From Rhodanobacter sp. L36 (GTDB lineage Bacteria; Pseudomonadota; Gammaproteobacteria; Xanthomonadales; Rhodanobacteraceae): a stretch of 64,000 bases of DNA. The stretch covers positions 450,992 through 514,991 of the forward strand of contig NZ_LMUV01000011.1 in the NCBI RefSeq assembly GCF_009765755.1, given 5' to 3'. A model generated the notes under the pieces. The model was given only the letters and a program-made list of their open reading frames with translations. It made no database searches and was not told where the DNA came from. This document shows positions 48,068 through 58,633 of the stretch, piece by piece. Each line of letters begins with the position of its first letter. Within the stretch, counting starts at the first letter, position 1. The translations under genes and the position numbers were made by a program.

Positions 48068-50548
48068 ATGGCCAAGAACGTTCCCGTGCCTGCCACGATC
48101 GATGCCTTGCCGGTGTTGCCGCTGCGCGACGTCGTCGTGTATCCGCACATGGTCATTCCGCTTTTTGTCGGCCGCGACAAATCCATGCGCGCGCTGGAAC
48201 GTGCGATGGAAGGAGAAAGGCAGATTCTGTTGGTCGCCCAGAAAAGCCCGGACATTGACGATCCCGAGATCAAGGACCTTCATCAGATCGGTACGCTCGC
48301 TGGCGTGCTGCAGTTGCTCAAGCTGCCTGATGGGACCGTCAAGGTGCTGGTAGAAGGCCAGTCGCGCGTCCAGGTCGAAGATTTCAAGGAAGAGTCCGGC
48401 ATGCTGACCGCGCGCTCGCGCGTGATCGAGCCGGTGTACAACGCGAAGGAACGCGAACTGGACGTGGTGTCGCGCACCTTGATCTCGTTGTTCGAACAAT
48501 TGGTCAAGCAAAGCCGCAAGCTTCCGCCCGAAGTGCTGGCCAGCCTGTCGGGTATCGAGGATCCATCGCGCGTTGCCGACTCCATCGCAGCGCATCTTTC
48601 CGTGCGCATGGCAGACAAGCAGAAGGTGCTTGAAACGGCCGACGTCGCGCAGCGGCTTGAGTTGCTGATCGGTCTGGTTGACGGCGAGATGGATTTGCAG
48701 CAAGTGGAAAAGCGCATCCGTGGCCGCGTCAAGTCGCAGATGGAAAAGAGCCAGCGCGAGTACTACCTCAACGAACAGATGAAGGCGATCCAGAAAGAGC
48801 TCGGCGACAACGAAGAGGGCACTAACGAGATCGAGGAGCTGCAGAAAAAAATCGAAAAAGCCGGCATGCCCAAGGCTGTGCTTTCCAAGGCGCGGCAGGA
48901 ATTTGGCAAGCTGAAGCAGATGTCGCCGATGTCCGCCGAAGCGACGGTCGTGCGCAACTATCTGGACTGGCTGGTTGGCGTTCCGTGGAAAAAGCGCAGC
49001 AAGGTGCACAAGGATCTGCAGCTCGCGCAGGAGGTGCTCGACGCCGATCACTTCGGCTTGGAAAAGGTCAAGGATCGCATCCTTGAGTACCTCGCGGTGC
49101 AGCAGCGCGTCTCGGTGATGAAAGGCCCCATTCTCTGTCTCGTCGGTCCGCCCGGCGTGGGCAAAACTTCGTTGGGCCAGTCCATCGCCAAGGCGACCAA
49201 TCGCAAATTTGTCCGCATGAGCCTGGGTGGCGTTCGCGACGAGGCGGAGATTCGTGGGCATCGCCGCACCTATATCGGCTCGATGCCCGGCCGTATCGTG
49301 CAGAACATCAACAAGGTCGGTGCTAAAAATCCGCTATTCGTGCTCGACGAAATCGACAAGATGTCGATGGATTTTCGCGGCGACCCGTCATCGGCGTTGC
49401 TCGAGGTGCTCGACCCCGAACAAAACCACGCTTTCAACGACCACTATCTGGAAGTGGATCTGGATTTGTCGGAAGTGATGTGGATCGCTACCGCGAACTC
49501 GCTGAATATTCCCGGCCCGCTGCTCGATCGCATGGAAGTGATCCGGATTCCCGGATACACCGAGGACGAAAAGCTCGGCATCGCGCAGAAATATCTGCTG
49601 TCGAAACAGCTCAAGGCAAATGGACTGAAGCCGGAAGAGCTCGACGTCGACATGGAAGCGCTGCGCGATATCGTTCGTTATTACACGCGCGAATCCGGCG
49701 TGCGCAATCTCGAACGTGAGATATCCAAGATCTGCCGAAAGGTGGTGAAGGAATTGACGCTTGGCCAGGTGAAGCAAATCAGGAAAGCGGCGGCTGCGAA
49801 AAGCGCTACCGCGAAAAATGCCAAATCAAAGAAAATCCCAGGTCGCGTCAATGTCGATTCGTCGAATCTTGAACACTATCTGGGCGTTCGTCGTTTCGAT
49901 TACGGCCGCAAGGAGCTGCAGAACGAAGTCGGTCTAGTGACCGGGCTTGCATGGACCCAAGTCGGTGGCGAACTGCTTAGCATCGAAGCGTCCGTCGTGG
50001 CGGGCAAGGGCAGGCTGGTGCACACCGGTCAGCTCGGTGATGTCATGAAAGAATCGATCCAAGCCGCGTTGTCGGTGGTGCGTGCTCGCGCCGATCAGAT
50101 GGGTATCGATCCGGAGTTCCATCAGAAACTCGATGTACACATCCACGTGCCTGAAGGTGCAACACCCAAAGATGGACCGAGTGCTGGTATCGCGATGTGC
50201 ACGGCGCTGGTTTCCGTGTTGACCAAGATTCCGGTTCGTTCCGAAGTGGCGATGACGGGCGAGATAACCCTGCGTGGTCGTGTGCTGCCCATCGGTGGCT
50301 TGAAGGAAAAGCTGCTGGCGGCGCATCGCGGTGGCATCACGACGGTCATCATTCCTGAAGACAACAAGAAAGATCTGGCCGACATGCCGGCAAACATTAC
50401 GTCCTCGCTGGAAATTCATCCCGTAAGATGGATTGACGAAGTACTGGACATCGCGCTCGAACGTCCGCTTCAGCCCGTTGTCGCGAAGGATGAAGCTAGC
50501 GCCGCACCAAGTGCAGAACAAACCGAGGTTCATTCGCGGACTCACTGA
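48068..50548 (+). CDS. lon: ATP-dependent Lon protease
   Basis: 826 aa. N-terminal LON domain, AAA+ with [15 protein letters not shown] and [10 protein letters not shown], and the Ser-Lys proteolytic dyad in PKDGPSAG and GGLKEK. It degrades misfolded and regulatory proteins. A lysine/alanine-rich insert ([17 protein letters not shown]) lies before the protease domain. AGGAAA precedes the ATG. A strong terminator follows, so lon is separated from hupB. Confidence 0.97.
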   Translation: MAKNVPVPATIDALPVLPLRDVVVYPHMVIPLFVGRDKSMRALERAMEGERQILLVAQKSPDIDDPEIKDLHQIGTLAGVLQLLKLPDGTVKVLVEGQSRVQVEDFKEESGMLTARSRVIEPVYNAKERELDVVSRTLISLFEQLVKQSRKLPPEVLASLSGIEDPSRVADSIAAHLSVRMADKQKVLETADVAQRLELLIGLVDGEMDLQQVEKRIRGRVKSQMEKSQREYYLNEQMKAIQKELGDNEEGTNEIEELQKKIEKAGMPKAVLSKARQEFGKLKQMSPMSAEATVVRNYLDWLVGVPWKKRSKVHKDLQLAQEVLDADHFGLEKVKDRILEYLAVQQRVSVMKGPILCLVGPPGVGKTSLGQSIAKATNRKFVRMSLGGVRDEAEIRGHRRTYIGSMPGRIVQNINKVGAKNPLFVLDEIDKMSMDFRGDPSSALLEVLDPEQNHAFNDHYLEVDLDLSEVMWIATANSLNIPGPLLDRMEVIRIPGYTEDEKLGIAQKYLLSKQLKANGLKPEELDVDMEALRDIVRYYTRESGVRNLEREISKICRKVVKELTLGQVKQIRKAAAAKSATAKNAKSKKIPGRVNVDSSNLEHYLGVRRFDYGRKELQNEVGLVTGLAWTQVGGELLSIEASVVAGKGRLVHTGQLGDVMKESIQAALSVVRARADQMGIDPEFHQKLDVHIHVPEGATPKDGPSAGIAMCTALVSVLTKIPVRSEVAMTGEITLRGRVLPIGGLKEKLLAAHRGGITTVIIPEDNKKDLADMPANITSSLEIHPVRWIDEVLDIALERPLQPVVAKDEASAAPSAEQTEVHSRTH

Positions 50549-50578
50549 TCCGTCTCGGTTTTGCGGTTTCGAGTTTGA

Positions 50579-50612
50579 GAAAAAATGCCTCGCTGTCGCG
50601 AGGCATTTTTTC
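50579..50612 (+). terminator. Strong intrinsic terminator after lon
   Basis: Perfect 15-bp stem with TGTC loop; the ascending arm is A-rich (AAAAAATGCC) and the descending arm ends in six T, so it can work in both directions. Confidence 0.9.
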
Positions 50613-50893
50613 GTTCGCCGTCGTAATCAAACGAAACAATTTCCGTAGTCGTTCAAGGTCGAATTTGCAAGCGATTTTGTTGATGACATTTCTGCGGGAA
50701 ACGTTGCTGCAGCTTGTGTTGCGGTTGCCGGCAAGGCACTGGTATAAAGGCGCTACCGCAATCCTGGCGTGTCTTCATCAAGCGCAACGATGCGGGGTTG
50801 CGTAACGGCGCCAAGCAAGAGCCAACCATCCATGCCGGCGTTGTCGCGTCCCAGACTGACTACACTGGCGAAACCGAATTAAGGGAGTTTTTC
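50613..50893. other. hupB upstream region
   Basis: 281 bp between the lon terminator and hupB. A candidate -35 TTGCGG (50719-50724) and -10 TATAAA (50743-50748) are 18 nt apart; transcript would have a leader of about 140 nt. Nothing else is clear. Confidence 0.4.
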
Positions 50894-51166
50894 ATGAATA
50901 AAACCGATCTGATCAATGCCATTGCCGAGAAGGCCGAGCTGACCAAGGCCGACGCCGGCCGCGCTCTCGAAGCTTTCTTCGAGACCGTGCAAAAGTCGTT
51001 GAAAAAGGGCGAGGACGTCTCGGTCGTGGGCTTCGGTACGTTCACCGTGCGCAAGCGCGCAGCGCGCACCGGACGTAACCCGCGCACCAACGAAGCGATC
51101 AAGATCAAGGCGTCGAAGGTGCCTGCGTTCAAGGCTGGCAAGACCCTGAAGGATGCCCTAAACTAA
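50894..51166 (+). CDS. hupB: DNA-binding protein HU-beta
   Basis: 90 aa. Starts [20 protein letters not shown] and has the DNA-binding arm around [21 protein letters not shown] bends and compacts DNA. AAGGGAG precedes the ATG at 50894; the longer upstream frame is not HU-like. It is followed in 20 nt by tRNA-Val and then tRNA-Asp, with one terminator after both, so these may be co-transcribed. Confidence 0.97.
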   Translation: MNKTDLINAIAEKAELTKADAGRALEAFFETVQKSLKKGEDVSVVGFGTFTVRKRAARTGRNPRTNEAIKIKASKVPAFKAGKTLKDALN

Positions 51167-51186
51167 GCGGCTATTCGCTTGGTTTC

Positions 51187-51261
<75 letters not shown>

Positions 51262-51270
51262 GAAAAATGC

Positions 51271-51347
51271 GGAGTGGTAGTTCAGTTGGTTAGAATGCTG
51301 GCCTGTCACGCCGGAGGTCGCGGGTTCGAGTCCCGTCCACTCCGCCA
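51271..51347 (+). tRNA. tRNA-Asp (GTC), copy 1
   Basis: 77 nt; acceptor GGAGTGG / CCACTCC, anticodon loop CTGTCAC (GTC), CCA encoded. Identical to the minus-strand copy at 63684-63760. Confidence 0.95.
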
Positions 51348-51354
51348 CAGTTCG

Positions 51355-51379
51355 CAAGGGCGCCCGTGTGGCGCCCTTG
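51355..51379 (+). terminator. Terminator after tRNA-Asp copy 1
   Basis: Perfect 10-bp stem CAAGGGCGCC / GGCGCCCTTG with loop CGTGT, followed by TCATTT; the T tail is weak. Confidence 0.7.
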
Positions 51380-51499
51380 TCATTTGAACGCCGGGCGTTT
51401 CATGCAACACCGATGGTGATGGCTATGCAAACCACGGTGAACTAGTCATCGATACATCGCGTGTCTCACGCGCTTCCAACCACGTTGCGGGAAATATCA

Positions 51500-53404
51500 A
51501 TGCTGCAGGCAATGCGTAACAAGATGCATGGTTGGCCGGCCGCCATCCTTCTCGGTGTTTGCGTTTTGGCGATGTCGCTGTTCGGCATGGAAAGCTATTT
51601 CACGTCGCGTCAGGACACATTTGTCGCGAAAGTCGGAAAGCATGAAATCAGTCAGCGCGACTATCAGGACAGAATGAACCAACTGCGGCAGCAAGCCAGC
51701 GCGCAGCAGGGTGAGCACTTCGATGCGAGCGAGTTCGACAAGCCGGAGTCGAAGCAGCGCGTGCTGGATGCCATGGTGGATCAACAAGTGCTCCTCAAGG
51801 CGAATGAAGACTGGGGTATGCGGGTTTCGGATCAGGCGGTTCGCGATTACATCGCTGCGATTCCGGGCTTTCAGATAAACAACCAGTTCGATCCGACAAC
51901 CTATCGCACGTATCTCGCCAGTCAGCGCCAGACGTCGGACATGTTCGAAAGCAGCATTCGTTCATCGCTCGCGTCACAGTTGCTGCCCGATGCCATCAAC
52001 GACAGCACCATCGTCAGCGATGCGCAGATTGATCGATTCCTCGCGATCGCCAGCCAGCGGCGTGACCTGCGTTATTTCCTGGTGCCGCGCCCAACGCTGG
52101 CCGATGACAAGGTCACGGACGCGCAGATCGAAACCTACTACAAGGCGCATCTCGAGGATTACATGAATCCCGAGCAGGTGTCGGTGAAATACATTGAGGT
52201 CAATGGCGCCGCTCTCCCGCCGGATGCCGCACCGAGCGAAGATGAGTTGAAGAAACGCTACGAGGACGAAAAGCAGCGCTTCGTGCAACCAGAGCAGCGG
52301 CTCGTATCGCACATCCTCATCGACGTTCCCGCGAATGCAACGCCCGACCAGCAGAAAGCCGCTCTGGCGAAAGCCGACAAGATTGCCGCATCGGCGACGC
52401 CCTCCGACTTCGCGAAAGTCGCCGCGCAAAGTTCGGAAGATCTCGGTTCCAAGCGTCAGGGTGGCGACTTGGGATGGCTGGAGAAAGGAGTCACCAATCC
52501 TGCGTTCGATACCGCCTTGTTCGCGCTGCAAAAGGGCCAGATTTCCAAGCCCGTGTTGTCACCGGATGGCTATCACATCATCTGGTTGCGCGATGTTCGC
52601 AGTGGCGATTCCAAGCCTTATGCCGAGGTCCGCGACCAGCTGGTCAAGGAGACCACCGGCACAGGTCGTGATCGCAAGTACAACGAAGTGGCTGGCAAAC
52701 TTTCGGACAACACCTATCAGAACCCTTCGTCGCTGGAGCCTGCAGCCGCAGCGCTCGGTATGACGATCAAGGAAACGCCGTTGTTTTCCCGCAAGGGTGG
52801 TGACGGCGTTGCGGGTAACCCGAAGTTGATCGCCGCAGCATTCAGCGATGACGTGCTTGTGCAGGGAAACAACTCTGGTCTGATCGATCTGGGCACCAAT
52901 CATTCGGCGGTTATCCACGTCGAGAAACATGTGGTTGCTGCGGCGCGGTCACTGGCGGACGTGAAAGCCGACGTGCAGAAACGCATTCTCGGCGAGCGCA
53001 TCGCGGATGCAGAGAAGACCAAGGCCGAGGAGGGCGTGGTACGTCTGCGCAAGGGTGAGGACATGGCTGCCGTGGCCACATCACTCGGCGCGAGCGTGCA
53101 GACGGTGAAGGAAGCGGTTCGCGGTCACTCCGACCTGCCGGCTCCGCTGCTCACGGAATCGTTTTTGTTGCCGCACCCGGCACCGGGCAAGTCTCAGTAC
53201 GCATCGGTGGACATGAAGAACGGAAGCTATGCGTTGCTTGCGGTGGACGATGTGCAGGACGGCGATCTTTCCAAGATCTCAGCATCCGAGCGCGACTCGC
53301 TGCGGCAAAGCATGAGCCAGGTCTACGGCATCGTGACGACGCAGGAGTTGATCGATCTGCTGAAGTCAAAGACCGATATCAAATACAACAAGAGCCTGTT
53401 GTAG
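51500..53404 (+). CDS. ppiD: Periplasmic folding chaperone PpiD (parvulin PPIase-like)
   Basis: 634 aa. One N-terminal transmembrane anchor (ILLGVCVLAMSLFGM, 16-30), SurA-N-like chaperone region, parvulin (PpiC) domain at about 265-366, and a C-terminal chaperone part. It helps proteins leaving the Sec translocon. GGGAAA precedes the ATG at 51500; the upstream GTG at 51461 adds residues out of family. Its place after hupB and tRNAs is conserved. Confidence 0.94.
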   Translation: MLQAMRNKMHGWPAAILLGVCVLAMSLFGMESYFTSRQDTFVAKVGKHEISQRDYQDRMNQLRQQASAQQGEHFDASEFDKPESKQRVLDAMVDQQVLLKANEDWGMRVSDQAVRDYIAAIPGFQINNQFDPTTYRTYLASQRQTSDMFESSIRSSLASQLLPDAINDSTIVSDAQIDRFLAIASQRRDLRYFLVPRPTLADDKVTDAQIETYYKAHLEDYMNPEQVSVKYIEVNGAALPPDAAPSEDELKKRYEDEKQRFVQPEQRLVSHILIDVPANATPDQQKAALAKADKIAASATPSDFAKVAAQSSEDLGSKRQGGDLGWLEKGVTNPAFDTALFALQKGQISKPVLSPDGYHIIWLRDVRSGDSKPYAEVRDQLVKETTGTGRDRKYNEVAGKLSDNTYQNPSSLEPAAAALGMTIKETPLFSRKGGDGVAGNPKLIAAAFSDDVLVQGNNSGLIDLGTNHSAVIHVEKHVVAAARSLADVKADVQKRILGERIADAEKTKAEEGVVRLRKGEDMAAVATSLGASVQTVKEAVRGHSDLPAPLLTESFLLPHPAPGKSQYASVDMKNGSYALLAVDDVQDGDLSKISASERDSLRQSMSQVYGIVTTQELIDLLKSKTDIKYNKSLL

Positions 53405-53431
53405 AAAACATTCTTCAGCGCTTCGAAAAAA

Positions 53432-53459
53432 AAAAAGGACAGCCTGCGCTGTCCTTTTT
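53432..53459 (+). terminator. Intrinsic terminator after ppiD
   Basis: Perfect 12-bp stem AAAAAGGACAGC / GCTGTCCTTTTT with loop CTGC, preceded by a longer A run (53426-53436) and followed by CTTTTG. It can terminate in both directions, useful for the converging mltD gene. Confidence 0.9.
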
Positions 53460-53556
53460 CTTTTGATGTTCGATGGTGCTGAGCGCAATTCGATTTCTCA
53501 AGGCGCTTCGATCCTGCGGGTGTTCCATCAGCTGCTGCAAGAGCGCGGCAGCTTGG

Positions 53557-54783
53557 TCAATCCTCATCGCCAAGCTGGAGAACTTGTCCGGGTTTGATCG
53601 CTTGTCCGCGCAAGTGATTCCACTGCTGCAACTGGGTGACGTTCAACGAATAGTGATGGGCGATCTGCCAGAGACTTTCGCCACGTTTCACCTTGTGCGT
53701 CTTTCGACTCGTTCGCCGCGTAGAAGGAGTTGCCGCCATCGGCGCGGTGGACTGATCCGCCGCGAGAATGCCCGCAGTGGAACGTTCTTCAGTCGATGGA
53801 GAATTCGATGGATTCAGCGACGCTGTCTGGAACTGATCGACATGACTGGCTGGCATGAGCAGATGGCGTGATGTGCCCGCATCGATCATGTCGCTGCGGA
53901 ACGCCGCATTGAGTTCCTTCATGGCGCCCAGTGATATACCGGCATGTGCTGCGGCTTGCGTCATCGGCATCGAGTGTGGGATATCCACCTGCACCAGTTT
54001 TTCGTCCGCCTGCAACGACGGAAGGCTGACATGGAAGCGATCCGGCTCGCGCACCACACATGCAATGGCCAGCAATTTGGTGAGATGTTCCCGCGTGACT
54101 CGTTGCACAGGCCATTTCGGAATTACCGGCGAGTCGGGTGGCAGGCCTCGCGACTGGGCCATCTTGCGTATCTTGAATTCGCCAGCGTTATAGGCGTAAT
54201 CAGCGAGTCGCCAATCGTGCAATTCGTCGTGATAGGTTTTGAGCAGCTTCATCACCGCGTGTGCAGAGGCCGAAACGTCGAGGCGCGCATCGTATTTCCC
54301 GTCTACGTGCAGGCCCATCGATCCTGCGGTGGTCGGCACGATCTGCCAGATGCCGGCGGGACGATTTCTGTGGCCAGGCGACGTCTGAAAATGACTTTCG
54401 ATCCACGGAAGCAGGACGAATTCACCCGCGACATCGTAAGACGCTGCGACCTGCTGTACATAGGCCAGCCGCGGCAGTACCTCAGCCATCTGGTTTTCGA
54501 ACTGCCGTGGATTCTGCGTGTAGCGATGTGCCCATTGCAAAATCGAAGGATCCGCGTCGCAATCGGACATGGCAAACGTGGCACGCAACTGGTCCCAGCC
54601 ACCCGTGTCTTGCGTATCGGCGACTGTCTTGTCGCTCGGCGCAGGTGTGGCAATGTTTTCGACGTTGATGGCCGGCGTCATGTGGATCGGAGCAGCGGGA
54701 TGCTGGATCGGCGTCGGCGCACTCGCGCACGCAGCGAGCAACATCGAGATCGCCATCGGCAGGACACGTATCGATGTTTTCAT
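53557..54783 (-). CDS. mltD: Membrane-bound lytic murein transglycosylase D-like lipoprotein
   Basis: 408 aa. Lipoprotein signal with lipobox L-A-A-C (Cys19), SLT domain with catalytic E129 in LLPWIESHF, RPAGIWQIVP and DYAYNAGEFKI, and one C-terminal LysM (KVKRGESLWQIAHHYSLN). It cuts peptidoglycan glycan strands. The ATG at 54783 overlaps the gloB stop by 4 nt (ATGA), the usual gloB-mltD layout. E. coli MltD has two or more LysM domains. Confidence 0.93.
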   Translation of the reverse strand: MKTSIRVLPMAISMLLAACASAPTPIQHPAAPIHMTPAINVENIATPAPSDKTVADTQDTGGWDQLRATFAMSDCDADPSILQWAHRYTQNPRQFENQMAEVLPRLAYVQQVAASYDVAGEFVLLPWIESHFQTSPGHRNRPAGIWQIVPTTAGSMGLHVDGKYDARLDVSASAHAVMKLLKTYHDELHDWRLADYAYNAGEFKIRKMAQSRGLPPDSPVIPKWPVQRVTREHLTKLLAIACVVREPDRFHVSLPSLQADEKLVQVDIPHSMPMTQAAAHAGISLGAMKELNAAFRSDMIDAGTSRHLLMPASHVDQFQTASLNPSNSPSTEERSTAGILAADQSTAPMAATPSTRRTSRKTHKVKRGESLWQIAHHYSLNVTQLQQWNHLRGQAIKPGQVLQLGDED

Positions 54784-55571
54784 CCGTTGAAAACGTCCTT
54801 GGCTGCACGCAATGCCGCAAAACGTGCGACGCGATCGGTGCCAACCCCTTGTCGGCGACACCATTGAATGACTTCGTCCCGGTCCAACCGAAGGAATGGA
54901 TTGGTCGCCAGTTCTTCACGAAGGGAGACCGGCAATGTCGGCCGATGTTCCGCGCGCAGGGTGGAAACTTCTCCGGCACGACGATGCAGTTCGCGATTAC
55001 CCGGTTCCACCTCAAGTGCGAAGCGGCTGTTTGTTTCCGTGTACTCGTGACCCGCACATACCAGCGTCTCGTCGGGCAATCCGGCCAACCGATCGAGTGA
55101 GGTAAGCATCTGTGCCGGCGTGCCTTCAAACAACCGTCCGCATCCGAGACTGAACATCGTGTCACCACACAGCAAAAGGCCTTCGCCCACGTATGCAACA
55201 TGGCTGAGCGTGTGGCCTGGAATGGCGAGTATTTCGAACCGAACTTTCGGGGATTCCAATGCAAACGTGTCGCCGTCTTTCAATGCCATGGTCGTTTGTG
55301 GAATCCGCGTGTCCACCGGTCCGTAAACCGGAACCGAATGATGGACAAGCAGGTCAGACACGCCCCCAATGTGATCGTCGTGATGGTGAGTGAGCAGGAT
55401 CGCCTGCAACGTCAGGTGGCGCGATATCAATGCGCGTTCGACAACGTCCGCCATGCCCGGGTCGACGACCACGGCGTTTCCGTCGTCGTCGTGCAAAAGC
55501 CAGATGTAGTTGTCGTTGAATGCCGAAAGAGGGATGACGTGCACGGAAAGCTCCGCTGTGATGGATGGCAT
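54780..55571 (-). CDS. gloB: Hydroxyacylglutathione hydrolase (glyoxalase II)
   Basis: 263 aa. The metallo-beta-lactamase motif THHHDDHIGG binds two metals; GHTLSHVAYV and LLCGDTMFSLGCGRLFEG are glyoxalase II elements. It hydrolyses S-lactoylglutathione. The start at 55571 (MPSITAELSVHVIPL) fits the family; longer starts to 55673 do not. Ribosome binding is weak. It is divergent from a methyltransferase gene and coupled to mltD. Confidence 0.94.
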   Translation of the reverse strand: MPSITAELSVHVIPLSAFNDNYIWLLHDDDGNAVVVDPGMADVVERALISRHLTLQAILLTHHHDDHIGGVSDLLVHHSVPVYGPVDTRIPQTTMALKDGDTFALESPKVRFEILAIPGHTLSHVAYVGEGLLLCGDTMFSLGCGRLFEGTPAQMLTSLDRLAGLPDETLVCAGHEYTETNSRFALEVEPGNRELHRRAGEVSTLRAEHRPTLPVSLREELATNPFLRLDRDEVIQWCRRQGVGTDRVARFAALRAAKDVFNG

Positions 55572-55787
55572 CCGGGTGACCGGCTTGTGACCCCTTCGGC
55601 CGGACCGATCCATCGTCCGGACGACACGAAGCGCCCGACTATAGAGAGGCTCGGTACCGGACTCGTTAGACATGCGTTAACCCGGTCGCCGTCGTTCAAC
55701 TCTCGTGCGGTGTATCACTGGTGCTGCATCGGCCGTGCGAGGTCGTAGCCGTTACACTCTGGCGAGAACCGGAACGGGAACGGCTGC

Positions 55788-56471
55788 ATGCTTCAACGCA
55801 ATCACGACATCTATGCCAGCACGCCCATGCGCCGCTTGCTGGGTGAACAGATGCGCAGCATGTGCACTGATTTGCAGCGCTGCTTCGGCACGCACGCATT
55901 GGTCGTTGATGCTTCCCTGAGTGAATCTCCTCCGGCACTGCCGATGCTGGGTCACTGGGCGAAACTGCATGTTGACGGTGAGCGATACGACGGTGAAGTG
56001 CGCGCCTCGTCCAACGAGTTGCTACCCTTCGTCGACGACGCATTCGAATTGCTGCTGTTGCGCCACGCGCTGGAAGTCGTCCCGAACGCCTCGGCCTTGC
56101 TGAGCGAGGCAGTGCGTGTGCTTGCGCCCGGTGGCGTGCTGATCGTGACCGGCGTGCATCCGATCAGTGGATGGGCGCCCTGGTTTCACTGGAACACGCG
56201 CAATCTTCGTCGTGCATTGCATGCTCCGTTCTGGTTGAGTCGCGTTCTTCGACAAGCCGGCATGGACGTGGAACGCGCGCAACGAGTGGGCCGTCTCCTG
56301 CCGCGACGTAGCGATGATGACTCGCAAGCTCGTTTGCTCGGCGGCGGTTATGTGCTGATAGCGCGCAAGCGTCGTCGCGCGGTCTCGCCTTTGCGATCCA
56401 GAGCGGTCAGCATGCGTGTCCCGGCAGGCGGCAGTCTCTCGCCCGGTGCCCGACGCCATCCGGCGTCATGA
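55788..56471 (+). CDS. Class I methyltransferase-like protein with degenerate SAM motif
   Basis: 227 aa. The fold is methyltransferase type 11: ALVVDASLSE at the first strand, PFVDDAFELLLLRHALEVV and EAVRVLAPGGVLIVTG are the later motifs. The usual E/D-x-G-x-G-x-G loop is missing, so SAM binding is doubtful. It is a regular neighbour of gloB, rnhA and dnaQ in Xanthomonadales, but its role is unknown. Coding continues in a basic tail rich in RRRA. Confidence 0.82.
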   Translation: MLQRNHDIYASTPMRRLLGEQMRSMCTDLQRCFGTHALVVDASLSESPPALPMLGHWAKLHVDGERYDGEVRASSNELLPFVDDAFELLLLRHALEVVPNASALLSEAVRVLAPGGVLIVTGVHPISGWAPWFHWNTRNLRRALHAPFWLSRVLRQAGMDVERAQRVGRLLPRRSDDDSQARLLGGGYVLIARKRRRAVSPLRSRAVSMRVPAGGSLSPGARRHPAS

Positions 56472-56496
56472 ATTTCCTTGATGAACGTGAGACACG

Positions 56497-56940
56497 ATGA
56501 GCGAAGTGGAAGCCTTCACCGACGGCGCATGCCTCGGCAATCCCGGCCCGGGCGGCTGGGCCGCCCTGTTGCGCGCCAAAGATGCAGAACGCATGGTGGC
56601 CGGTGGTGATCCGGCCACGACGAATAACCGCATGGAGTTGATGGCGGCGATCGGCGCGCTCGAAGCACTCAAGCGTCCGTGCCAGGTCGTGTTGACGACC
56701 GACTCGCGCTACGTCATGCAGGGCATCGAGGAGTGGGTGCCGAAGTGGCGCGCGAATGGCTGGCGCACTGCCGATAAAAAGCCGGTCAAGAACCAGGATC
56801 TGTGGCAGCGATTGTCGGACGCTGTCGGCGCTCATAAGGTTCGCTGGCAATGGGTACGTGGCCACAACGGCCATGTCGAAAACGAGAGGGTCGATGTTGC
56901 CGCGCGCGAACAGGCCGAGCTGATGAAGGGCAGGGCATGA
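56497..56940 (+). CDS. rnhA: Ribonuclease HI
   Basis: 147 aa. Active-site D9 ([14 protein letters not shown]), E47 (NRMELMAAI), D69 ([11 protein letters not shown]) and D133 (VENERVDVA). It cleaves the RNA strand of RNA-DNA hybrids. The ATG is 25 nt after the methyltransferase stop. Its stop overlaps dnaQ by 4 nt. Confidence 0.96.
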   Translation: MSEVEAFTDGACLGNPGPGGWAALLRAKDAERMVAGGDPATTNNRMELMAAIGALEALKRPCQVVLTTDSRYVMQGIEEWVPKWRANGWRTADKKPVKNQDLWQRLSDAVGAHKVRWQWVRGHNGHVENERVDVAAREQAELMKGRA

Positions 56941-57647
56941 GGCAGATTATTCTCGATACGGAAACCACCGGCCTTGAAGTTCGGCAAGGTCATCGACTGG
57001 TCGAAATCGCCTGTGTGGAGATGATCGAACGCAGGCTGACCGGCAGGCACTATCAGACCTACCTCAATCCCGATCGGGCGATCGACGAAGGCGCGCGTCA
57101 GGTCACCGGTATCGAAGACGAGTTCCTGCTCGACAAGCCACGCTTCGGCGAAGTGGTGCAAGAGTTTCTGGCATTCATCGACGGCGCCGAGCTGGTCATC
57201 CACAACGCCAGTTTCGACATCGGGTTTCTGAATGCCGAACTCGCGCTGCTCGCCAACGGTCTTGGAAAAATCGGCGACCGTTGCAGCGTGCTCGACACGC
57301 TCGCCATGGCCCGCGAACGATATCCCGGACAACGCAACAGCCTGGACGCGCTGTGCAAGCGGCTTGGCGTGGACAACTCCCGGCGCGATCTGCATGGCGG
57401 ATTGATCGACGCGCAGTTGCTTGCGGACGTCTATCTCGCGATGACCTCGGGCCAGAGCGCGCTCGACCTCAGCTTCGAACGCGTCGGCGACCAGCGTCAG
57501 CAGGCCGTGATCGTGATTCCGGTATCACTGCGCGTACGACCGCTGGTATTGCGCGCGGCCAACGACGAACTGGTCCTGCATGAGCAGCGTCTGGATGCGC
57601 TGGACAAGAGCGCGGGCGGACAGAGTGTCTGGCGTCAGGCCGATTGA
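56937..57647 (+). CDS. dnaQ: DNA polymerase III epsilon subunit (proofreading 3'-5' exonuclease)
   Basis: 236 aa. DEDDh residues: D7 and E9 in LDTETTG, D in [10 protein letters not shown] and H...D in [17 protein letters not shown]. It corrects errors in DNA synthesis. The ATG overlaps rnhA in ATGA. E. coli DnaQ has a similar length and a C-terminal polymerase-binding tail; here the tail differs. It converges with the PP2C gene, 13 nt apart. Confidence 0.95.
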   Translation: MRQIILDTETTGLEVRQGHRLVEIACVEMIERRLTGRHYQTYLNPDRAIDEGARQVTGIEDEFLLDKPRFGEVVQEFLAFIDGAELVIHNASFDIGFLNAELALLANGLGKIGDRCSVLDTLAMARERYPGQRNSLDALCKRLGVDNSRRDLHGGLIDAQLLADVYLAMTSGQSALDLSFERVGDQRQQAVIVIPVSLRVRPLVLRAANDELVLHEQRLDALDKSAGGQSVWRQAD

Positions 57648-57660
57648 GGCTGCGAAAGAA

Positions 57661-58362
57661 TCAGGACGACCGCACGATGATCGCGGTGATGTTGTCGTCG
57701 CCGCCACCATCGAGCGCGTCCAGCAGCAGTTGATCCACGCATTCCTGCGAAGCCAGGTCGATCCGCGCCATCACGCGCGCGATCGCGGCATCGCCGACAC
57801 ACTCGGTAAGCCCGTCGCTGCAGAGCAGAAAATTCATGCCTGCTTCGAGCGCGCCGCGCGCCATGCCGATATGCAATTGTTCTGCCGCCGTGACACCCAG
57901 CGCCTGCGTCAACACATTGCGTTGCGGATGCTGCGCCGCGCGTGCAGGATCCAGTTGCCCGGCTTCAACCAGCACCTGGACCAGCGAGTGATCGTGACTG
58001 ATCTGGCGCAAGCTGCCCGACCACAGATAGATGCGGCTATCGCCGACCCATGCGACCTGGTAACCATCGGCGGTGATCCGCAACGCCGCGATCGTCGTGC
58101 CCATCGGCAGCAGGTCATGCGAGGCACGCGCTCTAGCCTGCACCCGCTCGCCCGCGGTCTGCACCGCTTCGATCAGGCTGTGGCCCGCCGCAATCAACTC
58201 GACCACCGTGTCGCGCGCCAACGCCGAAGCGACTTCACCGTGCTGATGTCCGCCCATGCCATCGGCCACGAGAAACAGGCCGAGCGACGCATCAGCGTAA
58301 TAAGTGTCCTCATTGCGCGTGCGACGCAAGCCGACGTGCGTGCCGTGTCCGAATTCGATCAT
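57661..58362 (-). CDS. PP2C-family protein phosphatase
   Basis: 233 aa. Metal-binding motifs: RRTRNEDTYY, LFLVADGMGGHQHG, AWVGDSRIYL, CSDGLTE and GGGDDNITAIIV. This is a soluble Ser/Thr phosphatase of the Stp type, without a sensor or membrane domain. The ATG at 58362 fits the family's EFGHGTHVGLRR start; a longer frame upstream does not. No Hanks-type kinase lies next to it, so its partner is elsewhere. Confidence 0.92.
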   Translation of the reverse strand: MIEFGHGTHVGLRRTRNEDTYYADASLGLFLVADGMGGHQHGEVASALARDTVVELIAAGHSLIEAVQTAGERVQARARASHDLLPMGTTIAALRITADGYQVAWVGDSRIYLWSGSLRQISHDHSLVQVLVEAGQLDPARAAQHPQRNVLTQALGVTAAEQLHIGMARGALEAGMNFLLCSDGLTECVGDAAIARVMARIDLASQECVDQLLLDALDGGGDDNITAIIVRSS

Positions 58363-58633
58363 GGGATATCTGATATGCAATGACGCGAAGCATGACGGAT
58401 GTCGGCAAAGTGCGCAAAACGAACCTGTTCTCCCAGGTTTGTCGTTACACGAGCCCAGCTCTTCACCGATCAAATTGGCACGATCATGTACCACTTCAGG
58501 GCGATTTTCAGTGCAAACGTGTCGGGTATAGAAGAAGTCGCCGAGCGAGGGTCCGCTTCCAATCAGCGCTTGTGCCAATCATCTCGGCGGTGTGAAACCA
58601 ACCCATCCATGAACACACGTGAGATACACCGTC

